Assembly (NCBI GenBank): GCA_037074765.1
Contig: JBAMDO010000564.1
Location: forward strand, 124,001 to 188,000
DNA: 64,000 bases
Reading direction: 5' to 3'
Origin: Mansonella perstans
Taxonomy: Eukaryota; Nematoda; Chromadorea; Rhabditida; Onchocercidae
Shown here: positions 11,657-23,800 of the stretch, piece by piece
How positions within the stretch are numbered: the stretch's first letter is position 1
How the letters are laid out: the number at the start of each line of letters is the position of its first letter
Notes under the pieces: generated by a model
What the model saw: the letters and a program-made list of their open reading frames with translations, nothing else
What the model was told of the DNA's origin: nothing
The model's database searches: none
Made by a program: the position numbers and the translations under genes

Positions 11657-14171
11657 GCCATAAAGGGAGTTATGATGGAAAAATTTTCCTATTCATTTTC
11701 AGACAATAATTTCATCCATTTTCTGCAACAAATCATTTAGAATGATTAAAAATTTAAAAAATTTTTGATTTTATTAATCATATGTTTAAAAAATTTTCAG
11801 AAAGTTCTCACATAGATAAATTTTCCAGCTTCGTTGATCAAAACCGTACATTACGAACAACTGTGCAATAATAATTTTTTCTTCATTTAAATTGAATTAC
11901 TTTTAATAATATTGATATCATCAATAGAAAAAATGATAATAATAGTGATGATGTAAGTGATATTAAATGAAATAATCACAATTTTCAATTAGCGAGATAT
12001 TATTAATTGTTATTTTCATATGCAAATTGCATTAAAGTGATAACGAATTGTTATTGTGAGCACAGATGCAAGAGAATGTCTGTTTAATTTCTCATTGCAT
12101 TTCTATCTAATGGAATTACTGATTCATTCATTTTTTTGTCGAAATTGCCTTCAATATCATTTGCTTGCTATTATTATTATCATTATTAGTTACTACTGAT
12201 GCTCTTATTAATGGTTCTTTTTTATTTAGCACTAATTTCGTTTACTAATTATTGTTATTATCATTATATGAATTATCAATTATTCTTATTGTTATTATTT
12301 TGATTAACATTATTATTTTTATTAACATTGATATTGCTAATATCATTATTGTTATTTATTTTTATTAACATTTATCACATCATTTTACTCTATTTACTCT
12401 TTTTTTTCTTTTAAATTTCCCTGTCACTATTACCATCATAACGTTTCATTTCAATAAAATCGATTTAATTTCATACCTGTTTGCTAAGTCAACTTGCCCT
12501 ATCGACTGCCCATACATACTTAACCTATGCTTTCGTTATGTCAATTATATGATAAACAAATAAATGTTGGTGGTAATTGAAAATACTAAGGCATAGATGT
12601 ACACATACACATATGTACACAATAATGGTTATTTTTTAATTTTCGTAACTTTGAAAATTTCGCGCAAATTTCCGCAGCATCTACATGCTATTTACTCCTT
12701 GAAAAAATCCAATATGGTTTGTTTTTCTTGTCTATCAAAATATTTAAAGTAAAATTTAATTGGTTGTCTTTTGCTTTGTTTTTATAACCGATTGAATGAT
12801 GTTTTTAGGCTATATTTTTTCTCTCTCGCTTAAGTTTTTCAAAGTTTTCTTTCAATTATATTTAAATATCAATTTCACTTAGCAATTATTATAATGTTAT
12901 GCTAAATAGAATTTGAAATCTTTAGCTATAGCACATTTAAGATTCATCAATCATATTTTCGTGCTATTAGCATTCCCATCACTAAAACGGAATTTAGTGA
13001 TTTAGTTTAGTGATACTGTGATACACATAAATATTATTGTCTTCTAAATAATAATCATATTCGCTTCTTTTATTAGTTTAAAAAAAAGATAATAATTGCT
13101 AAGTGAAATTGACATATTCATTTTTTAGTGATGGAAAATATATTGACTGATTGATATCTTTTTCAATAATTTTCATCTTTTAATTTTTTTCTCAGTAATC
13201 ATTATTTGCATAAATCTAATTCTCATCATTATTTCATATACGTTAACTAATACTCGTCAAAAAAAAACAACAACAAAATATTCTTACGATAGTTTTGAAA
13301 TTTCAGAATCATTTCATACTTTTCCGCTTGCTCAGATATGATGATTGTTATTTGATGAATTAATGCTTCTTGAGAGAAACATATGCAGCAATGTTTTAAT
13401 CTTGGCAATTTATAGTAATATTCGTTGTGTTAAAAAAGTGAGAATAAAAAAAATGAAATTGACAGATTAAGAATTTTCTTTTTTCACAGTAGAAATTATA
13501 ATGTTTGAGCTATAAATTGTTGTGATTCGTTTATTGGGATATAAATTGTGTAAACTTGAAGAAAGAGTGAGCATTTCTATGAGTCATACGAGACGAAATG
13601 TTAGAGAATTTAAATTCGAGCAATAAAGAGCAAATTTTTCTGAAAAGCACATCGATGATTTAAAAATTGAAATTAAATATTTCTGCGAGACAGTTTAATA
13701 TGAAAGCATACTTATTATACTCATTTGTACCTTATTATTTGTAAATTATTTTTTTATTGTTTGTGTTATATTTATATGATCATATTGCTTAAATTTCATT
13801 TATTTCTTCGAATAATACAATAATATTTCAGTAATTTATTTAAATTTCAATTTTTCAAAAAAAAAATTTATTTTTAGCAAAATTGTCTGAAATTGTATCC
13901 TATTGACTTGATGATAAGAGTGGATTATCAGATTCTTTCATATGAAATGATATATAAATAATATGATAGCTTTATTCTAAATGTATTCTGCTCCTCTCTT
14001 TATTTCTTTCATTTCACTCAAAAATTATCTCTTTCATTTATCTCGAAACTTCTATTTGTCAGCATATTGGCATTTCCGTCGAATTTTTAGAGCGTTTTTA
14101 CGAGTAAAGATTATAGATTGGATCGTTTTAAATTATTTCAAATTAAATCGTTCTTCATTTTCTCTCTTTCG

Positions 14172-14174
14172 TTT

Positions 14175-14205
<31 letters not shown>

Positions 14206-14206
14206 A
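14172..14206. repeat. (TC)n microsatellite
   Basis: ctctctccctctctctctct-type run inside the intergenic region. Confidence 0.9.
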
Positions 14207-17200
14207 TCTTTCGCCTTCTCCTTTTGGTTAAGAGAAAAGAAAGGAAAAATAGCTGCAAAAGGCTAGGCCTTTTGACACTAGGCCAAACTAATATAAACTT
14301 TGTCATTCGCTACAATTCTGAACAGACTTTGAGGTTTTCAATCGAAATGGAATAAGTAGTTACAAGTAATAGATAGTTTGAATAATGAAAGTACTGGATA
14401 ATACATTGTCTGGATGGTCGAATGACTTGGATAATTTAATAATTACAGGCTACTGCTGTTAATGTCATTATAATCGACAAAAATATTCGTTTTCCACTGT
14501 ATCAAACATTATTATAAGATTTATTTCATTCTAACTTACAAAAAGTCACCGATCACACGCACATACACAAATACGTACGTTAACGATTGTTTCAGTGAGT
14601 CACGTCAGTGATTCACGTACATTAACGACTATTTCTTATTTCTTTCTTTTTTTTCGTTATCATTTCAATTTTAATGTACTGAAATTTCATATTTGAAAAA
14701 AAGGATTGTTTCCAATAGCTGTTTCAAATTAAAAGAAAGATAAAAAGAAATTAGAAAAGGAACTGACATATCTTACAATGATTTTTTTCTTTGTTTTCAA
14801 ATTGAAAACATATGATAGTATGATTGCTAATTTTCTAAATAGATTTTGTCGATTTAAAATTCTAGGCTTTATAAAATTGGTCTTTTATTACTGCCATTTT
14901 AAATGGAAGGCACACATAACAGACATACACACACACACACACACACTTTCTGCCTTTTCTTGATCAAATGTTTGCAAGGATGGAAATTTTAAATTCAATT
15001 TTCTTTCTTTTTTTTTTTTTTACAACATAGATTACTATTAATTTTAAAACAGAAAAGTAATGTGTTGATTATTTATTATTCTCTTCCTCTCTTCCACCAT
15101 CACCACCACATCCTTTTATTTTTACTTTCCTCATTGTCCTAATTGTCTTCCAATTAAATTTCATTTTTATTTTGAAATTGCAGCGATAAAATTGCTCCTA
15201 ATTTTTCTTTAACTCACACGCATACATTAATTTATTGAAATTCAAAGTGTTAGAAAAGAAATTGAAAAAATCACTTGATTGTAAGAAATACTATCATTTT
15301 ATAAAAATTTCTGCTATTTATTTTAATCATTTTTATAAATTCGACTTGCAAAAATGGCAATATTTGAGAGTATTGATAAGATGATATTGATAATGGATAT
15401 CAGTTAATAGCGGTAATAATAATATTGGCGACAATGATGATAGTGATAATGATAACACATTGATGATGTAAAATGAATGTATTTTGTTTTTTATTCAATA
15501 GAAATGAAGGAATCTGCATGAATTTGAGTTATACAAACTCTTGAAAGTTGAGGAGGGTAGGGATGTCTTTTTCTTTTTAAGATTTAAAATGTAATCTTTT
15601 CAAAATTGAAGCAAACAAAAATTATATAAATCTATTTTTTGCCTAAATTCTATCCTTTTCCTTGTTTTTGCCTCATTCTGCAAGTTTTTTTTTGATTAAT
15701 GCCGAAAATTTCAATTTTCTCACAATTTTTTCCATTGATTTTTTTCCGCAAAAATTTCGCAATTTTTTTAATTTTTTAAAAAGTTAATATTAAAATGACA
15801 TGAATAAATTCTTCCTGGAATGACAAATGGAAATACGATTCACTGATAAGCTAGAACTTTTCGGGAAATACTATGTAGTGTATGATTCATCCTGTCAGTT
15901 ATCTTACGATGAAATCATCAAAAATAAAAATGTCCTAAAATATGATGATAAGATTTATTGAATCCCTTTTCAGTTGAGGAAACGTTGATCAGCGTTCATT
16001 TGATGTAATTTATTTTTGGAAATTAGAGAAGAAACTGCTAATTCTTTTCTTTAACTTTACAATTAAATGTTAACAGCTCTTATCTCTTGTCATTGATTTG
16101 AAAAATTTGTCGCAAAGAATACATTTCATTTATACTATACAACAAATCAATCGTGAATGCGCTCTTTATCATTAACTTATGCAATTCATTCATTTCACAA
16201 AATTCTTTTTGAAAATTTTGAAAACTCGATATTATAAGCCTAAAAATAGAAATGTATTCCAATGATGCAAAAAATCTTTGAACTTTAAAAAATTATTGAA
16301 GTTTTCATTTTTCTTTACATTTTTTCTTTGAAATTTAATTTATTTTTTGATAACGTACGTTATAAAAGCTTCATGATTGATATCTTAATGAAACAAACGT
16401 AAAAATTTGTAATTTCCTGCCAGAAAAAAATCATTTTTTTTTGATGTTAAAAATCAATGATTACCATAGAATAATCTCAAAAAATTTCATCGATCAATTT
16501 CTTCTTTCTTCAAATTTTTTAAAAAAAAAACCTTAAAACAAGCATTTAATTTATCAAAAAGTTTCCTCAAACTTAGCTTTGAAGAAATACGACGTCGGGA
16601 AAATAAAAATTGATTGATATGCTCCTATCAATGTCTATTTCTGTCTTCTAACGTCTGTATGTCTGTGCAATTTTTGCAGTTTTTACAGGATATTACCAAT
16701 TCAGTAACATTTAGAAATGCATGATCGATAAACTATTTGTAGTTTTATATTCGTAATATTTGATTTCATCCCACTTTTCTTCGTTTTTTATTGAAATCAT
16801 TTTGATTTAAATGGGCAATGAAGTGTTAGCCTTTTCAAGAATTTTAAAACAATTTAAAAAAAAAAAAAAAAAAAAAAACAAATCACAACAAATCTTTCTA
16901 TTCTTTGCATCAAATTTGAAATTATTTTCTCTTGATTACATAACTTTTTTGCTAATTAAAAATTTCGCACTAATTAGAACAAATTTCCAAAAAAAAAAAC
17001 TTCCAGATTTTCGTTTTTTTAAAAGTGTACTGTTAATTAGAAAGAACTTTATTAAAAGAATGTGTGATATTTTTTTCAATGCTGACGGGAGGGAATGAAA
17101 TTTTGATCGATTTACAATTAGTGAGCAAATGATGTTAATTTCATCTATGTCAAAAACTTGTTTTTTTTATCTTTTAATTGCATTTTGAATTTTGCTTCTG

Positions 17201-17890
17201 TCATTTATTGAATGCACTTTTCAAATTTCACTTGCCAAATTTGATTTAATTTAATTCATGTAGAAATTTTAATAACATATGAAACTTCTCTCATTTCACA
17301 TCTTAGTTGTACTTCGTTTATTTATTTCAATTTCGTTTCAATTTGTCTGTTGTTTATATTTAATGAATTAAATATATACTTCTTACTTTCAATGAAAATA
17401 CAAAAAAAGAATTAAGAAGTTAAATGTACTGAATCGATCGACTGAATACAAATTCAGTTTTGCAAAACATTTTACAATTATTAATATATTTAAAACTTAT
17501 AATTGAAATTTCATAATAATCTTATTTTGTTTTTTTTTTTGATTATAATAAAGTAAAAAATTACTTCATGTAATTTCTAGTGTACAATATTTTCTAGTAA
17601 AATACTGACTGTTTTTGGATTAAGCTATTACAATTTAAGTGTTTCATTCTTTTAAAGCTTACCTTTATAACTTTGAATAAAATAAAAGATTTACAATGAT
17701 TTCTGATAAGATAAGTATAAATTGAATTGCAAATTGCGTAGTAGTAACTGGTGATATGCAGTGAAAAAGTTTTGAAAAGATGGAAATTTCTATTGATCTA
17801 TGGATTTTCTCGTATTTTTTCCGCATTGCATGCCTGTAATTGCAAATGAGAATAGTTTAATGAATTTAGTTTTTCATTAATCTCGTTGCA

Positions 17891-17897
17891 GTGACAT
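17891..17897 (+). promoter_or_regulatory. Probable trans-splice acceptor for the CRIB gene
   Basis: The sequence ctcgttgcag ends at 17891, directly before tgacat-ATG. No matching upstream exon was found, so a spliced-leader acceptor is the simplest reading; a cis intron from a distant 5' exon remains possible. Confidence 0.5.
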
Positions 17898-20800
17898 ATG
17901 ACGGCAAATTATTCACCTAAAGTTTCATCAACATGCAATGGATCGTGTGGTGGATGTTACTGTTTACAGGTATTTTAATCATTTTTCTCGAATCTCTCCT
18001 GCTGTTTTACTAGTTCTGATTTTTGGACACGGCAAAACTTGATGGATAAATAAAAAGTCGGAAGATAATTGCTTCAAAAAAGCTTCTGGAGCATTTTCAA
18101 ATCAAATCCTCCAGGCTTTATTTATTTCTAGCTTTTGTGAAATTTTTGCAAATTTATTAAATCTTTTCACAAAAATAAATTTTCAAAATAAAGCTGAGAA
18201 TCGCACATCAAGAATTACATTTTACTTGTACGTATTACTTCTTATTGGTTCCAATCGAAAATAGCTATTACCTCCAAAGTGGCAAAAATTTTTTGCTTTT
18301 ATTTTATATTTTGGCATTTCTAAATTTTAAATGTTATTCGCATTTTTCTAAAATAAGTGCAATCAGTGCCAAACTTAGCGAAATTGTTGAATTAAAAAAA
18401 AAAATTTTTTTCTTAAAAGTTGTATTGACTATATTCTGTCACCTTTTTATTTGAGATTTATTTTTCTTACTTTTTTTTTCGCTTTTATTCAAATTTTCTT
18501 TTTTTGATTTATAGAATCTTTTTTCTCTCTCTCTCTCTCTCAAGCATTTTACTTATATTATACAATGAGAATGTTTAAATTATAGTTAAATTGATAGAAA
18601 TGTATGAGAAAAGTTCAAAGTAGACTCAGTGATGAGGGAAATGAAGAAAGTTGACAGAATCCTTGAAATGATTTATGATGCCCAGCTGGACAGGCGATGG
18701 TTCTCTTAAAGGACCACATTACCATTTCCTTATCAAATGGAAATTTACCACTAAATTGCTAACTTATCTCGCAAATCATAATTTATTTGATACCTGAATA
18801 CTTCTAAATCAAATGTATTTAAGACTAACAATTTTTGTTTATAGTTTACATTGAAGCAGTTGAGTTCTAGCTGCCACTTAGTAAACAATCTTTGGAACCA
18901 TTTTAAGCCCAGTAAAAAGCGATAAAAGAGTAAACAGCCTTAAATATCATTTAGTAAACAAATCTCTTAATGAGATTTTTAGTATTATCGCTTTTTGCTA
19001 GGCTTAAATTATTTCACTGAGACAATTTGCTAATGCAATAAATAAATTTCACAATTCTTATTTTTTGATCTTTTCTTTTGTTAGATGTAAATTTGTTACT
19101 TCGATCCATTAGCTCATTATATATATATATATAATCAATCATTCGTTCATTTTCAAAATTTATAAGTAATAATTAACTTTCAAATTTAAGAAAAGTGAGC
19201 GTATTTGGATTCTACAATAAGCTAGCTAGTAAATCGTCAAATTTATGTGATTGATTTTCTTCTTTCTTTCCAAAAGTACAACATATCAATGTATTGAAGT
19301 GCAAAGGCTTAGTTTGTAACTATTTGTATTCATTAAGATCCTTACATATCAATGATAATTAATCAGGTCTATGTAAGGATGGAACTATCTCTATTCTTTC
19401 TTTTCTATTACTGCCACTAATTTGAAATTTTTATTTGAGCTAAAATAGGTGAATGGATGAATAAACGAATAAATAAATGATTGAAATAATTTTGTTTCAC
19501 TTTTTCGAGAATGACGACTTTTCGAATGATGAATGATGTACTTACGTTAATTTTGTTGCGCAATGTTAATTTGTAGTGCTAGTTACGCCATGATTAATGC
19601 AACGTTATTAATTTCAAAAAGAATTAATCACATTGCAAAATTACTGATTTAAATTACCGATTACGTCACAACTCAGTGGATTATGGTTCAAATTGACTTA
19701 CATTACTCAAAATACACTGATTATGCTTCTGATTATGACATACACATTCAAAATACACTGATTATGACAAGCATAGGAAGCATTGATTGATTGATCTGAT
19801 TGATTTCATTGAAATTTAATCATTTAGTGAGTAAGCGTTTGGAAATTTGGCATGATTAAATTTGAAAAAGCATTAAACGCTTTCTTTCGATGAGTGCTAT
19901 TAAAGAGCTTTCACTAAATCGAAATGCTTATGAATATATGAAGAATTTCTATTACATTTTCTTTCTTAAATAAAAACATTTGAAAAATCAAAAATTCCTA
20001 ATTTTAAGGTCAAATTTGATTACATATTTGCTCGGAAGCTATAACTAGCATAGATAATTTTGTTAATTAATTCTAATTCCATTGCTTATATTAGTAGCAT
20101 CAGAATTTGAAAGGAGCCATAAAATCCATCATTTTGTACTGTGTTGGAAATTGAAATATTTAAATCAACGAAAATTATGTGTAATTATCCACAATCATTC
20201 AATTTTATATATTGTTACTTGAGAATTTTAAAATTTATAAGAATCGAACTAATGTCCTTTTCTTTTGCTGCCATTCTGCTGTCGCAAGTGACATTCTGGG
20301 TAACATTTGAAAACATTATCAAAGAGAAAAAAATTGAGAAAAAGAATTCCTATTTTTTATCATCCAATGTTTTAAAGAAACTTATGAATCATTCGTTAAA
20401 AAAAAAAAGCAACGAAAAAGATATGAATAATTTGAAATTTCATTTTCCATCTGTTCCAAATGGAAAAAAATTTTTCCTTTTTTCTTCCAAAAAATCCAAT
20501 TCATTTTACAACAATTTACGCTTCAAATATTCTGGTTTATTTTATAAATTTACTCATCGAAGGGATGTTTCTAAAAACTTTCTACCATTTTAAGTTAATT
20601 TTGATGCTGCGAGTTTTTTTCTCTTCTATATTAATTATAATGTACAGCGTTATGAGTTTCCTTTTCCTTTTTTCTGAAAGTTGCTGAACTTTATTTTTTT
20701 GTTTATTTTTCGAGGAAAAAGAGAAAGGTTTTGCCATTCATTGTCGAAAAATTTTTTTCAGACTCAAACTGGCGAAGATTATAAGCGTATGGCCGAATCA

Positions 20801-23800
20801 GACAGTATGCATATAACAATGAGTAATATATCCAGCAGCCAAACTAACCAAAGTATACCTTAATTTCAAATGGACTTAAACCAAAAAAGGGCCTAATAGG
20901 CCATGCAATTTAAGGAAATTACTATTTTACCATTTTATGCATCCTTATCGAAATTGAAAGGAATTTGCAACAGTCTGTCATCAAAAATTTTTATTATTTG
21001 CTTTTTAGATGTATATCAGGTTTAAATATCCGAAAAAAAAACTGAATTCCAGATTTAATTTCTCTTCCAAATTTAATATTTTAAATTTAATTACTTTTTT
21101 ATTAGTGAATGAAAAAATTTTTAAAATTTTAATACTATGATGTAATACAGCGAGTTTTAGTTATCTTTAATTTAATAGCCCTTAAAATAAATTATATTAT
21201 AAAGCAAACTGAAATTAATGGGTCCTAAATAATTAAGCTTGAATTGAAAATTATAATTCAGTAAGAAATAGCAGTGGTAACAAAATTTTAACAAGTATTG
21301 ATGTTGATCATTGTTATTAGTGTAATTATGTTATAATTATAATCAGATTAAGTCTTTCATTCGTCTGTCTCCATTCAAAATTATACGATTAATCATCATA
21401 GGAAATTTCTGTAATTAAATCTGCTTAATCTGATTATAATAACTACATAATTATTATAATCAGAATGAAATTATCAATCCAAGTAGTCATTAATATTACA
21501 TAATTAATTAGTATTAATAAAGTCATTTGCTATCAAACAATTCGTTACCTATATTGATATCAGTCATTATTATGTAATTAAGATTATTTTGCTGCAGTAA
21601 TTAAAATTATTATTCTATGACTTAATCGTAGTAAACTCTGTGATTTGTCACCATTATAACTGTTTATGATATTTTTTGTTTTTTTTTTTCAGCCAGCAGT
21701 AAAAAAATATTACGAAAAACGATAAAAGTAAAGCCGGAAGAAGTATCAACACCTACTCACTTTGAGTATCTTTTTTGTTTATTTTCAATTTTTAAAATTT
21801 CACATAAGTCTTTCAAATTTGCAATGAAATTTTAAATATAATTAACAAATATTTAACAGATGTTGTGATTTTATTTCGAATAACTTCTTTTTGCTTTTTT
21901 AAAAGAAAACAAATTTTTCAGGCATCTAGTGCATATAGAAAATTTACAATCGAATGCCAATAATTTCGTTGTGACGGAATTATCACATGACCCAGTTATC
22001 AGAAATATTTTCAATATGATCGAGAAAAATAACCCTGTTATGGATAGTAATGCTATTACCGTTACTAGTCCCTCTGATAATGATAATATTACGGAATTGT
22101 GTCTGAAACCAACCGTGAAAAATCAGACGAATAATCCTGAAAATGTTGCACTTTATATTCATGATACTGAAACATATGATAATTTGAACAACTTTACTAT
22201 TCTATCTTGTGCTGTAGACGAAAAACAGCCAGTGCAGAAACGAAATAATTTGAAATTAAATTTGAAATGGAATCGAAAAATATCAGATGATGTGGAACCT
22301 CAATTGATACTAAATTCTTTGGCATCAAATTTTGACGAAAAAAATAGTCAAAATAGCATCAAAAGTTCTCTGATGCTACCAAAGCATAAGAAGCTTACAC
22401 CGGTTTCATCATCAGACTCTACCGAAACTAGATCACCTGTAACACCGCTTACACCAACATCAATACAGTTCCAGTACTCTAACTTAAGCAACGAAGAAGC
22501 TGCTTATAATGCTCTCGTTTCTCAAAATACCGGAGAGATGACATCGTCGTTCTATGAGAATCAGAATATTATAACTATCAATTCAATGACAACGGATGTA
22601 AATGATTTTGGTACAAATTTCAAAGATCAAATGGAAATTCAACAAGCATTGAAACAGTTGGATGATGCGCTAAATGAGCAAATTCCCTCTCTAACTTCTT
22701 TGAATCTAGAAAAATCTGATATGGAAACATCTAAAAAGACGGAATCAGTAAAATTAAAAGATGGTAAGAAGTCAGTGAAACAATTAGCTGAAATGATTGA
22801 TTCAAAGCAGTTACAGTTTAGAATACCATTGGAATCACATCCAATTGTTTCCGATTTCACACCGGACAATGAAAACAACACAGAACAGAAAACTTCCTGG
22901 TATGTATCTGACCCAGAAACATCAGCAAAACCATCTCTCATTGGTATCAACATTTTTGATCGTAATGGTGAAAAATCAATAGCAGAAATTATTGCTGAAA
23001 AACGAAATTATAAAAATAGCTCACTTCATAAACGTCCACCAACATCACCAAAACCGGAATTGAAGAAATCAATCCCGATTCCGAAACCACCTACTTTAGA
23101 TAAAGATGAACAGAAACGGCTTCTTCCGCCGTCATCATCAGGTCAAGCAGTCCATTCACCTGAAAAATTGATATTTATTGGTGGAAAAGAGAATGGGATT
23201 GATACAACGGATAGAAGATCGAAAATTCAAGCAAAATATCAGAAAATATCAAATTCTGAAATTCTGCCAACAATTATCAAAATTGATAAATCTGAAACCT
23301 CCGAGAATTTTCTACCGTCGATAACTTCTGCAAAATCAGCAACAACTGATGCTATTGGAAAGCAGCATTTATCTGATGTACAATATGCGGCAATAAATTA
23401 CACTTCTGAAAATTCAGTTCAAAATAGCAATGGAAAATATTTGGAAACATCCTTCGATGGGCCAATTGCAATGACAATAGTAAGTGAAAGTAAAAATGGC
23501 ATATCAAAAGATTTGGCAAATATCTCTGATAATATAATGATATCAGGGAGAGAAGTAAGAATTCCAAATTTCTTTCTTACATAAGAGTAAGAACCATTTA
23601 TTTCAATCAGCATTTAGTGATAATTAACAATTTGTTAATTATCACTAAATGATTTGTTAATTATCATCAAATGTCCATTTTTTTGTATCAGTTGTCATAA
23701 CTATGATCAAATATAGTTATAAAAGATTAGAACTGCTTATTCCAACCAATCATATATAATTCGGATACCAAATACACTTACATAGAAGTAGAATTATCCA

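Larger units (their letters stand above)
6545..17897. other. 11 kb gene-poor intergenic region
   Basis: Lies between two divergently transcribed genes, so it must hold both promoters, though no element could be assigned. It contains the tandem repeats and microsatellites listed separately plus A+T-rich sequence. The longest open frames (for example plus strand 13981-14355) run through CT or A/T low complexity, and I found no set of phase-compatible exons with good splice sites. Confidence 0.6.

Noticed and set aside
14257..14275. caaaaggc/gccttttg hairpin as a terminator or RNA gene
   Set aside because: Too short, no conserved context, and terminators of this kind are not expected in a nematode.
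13981..14355. 124-codon plus-strand open frame
   Set aside because: Runs through a CT microsatellite and Phe/Leu/Ser-rich low complexity; no supporting exons nearby.
20141..20593. 150-codon open frame on the plus strand inside the CRIB-gene intron
   Set aside because: Composition is Phe/Lys/Asn/Ser as expected of random A+T-rich DNA, no domain or signal is convincing, and it ends without splice sites that would join it to the gene.
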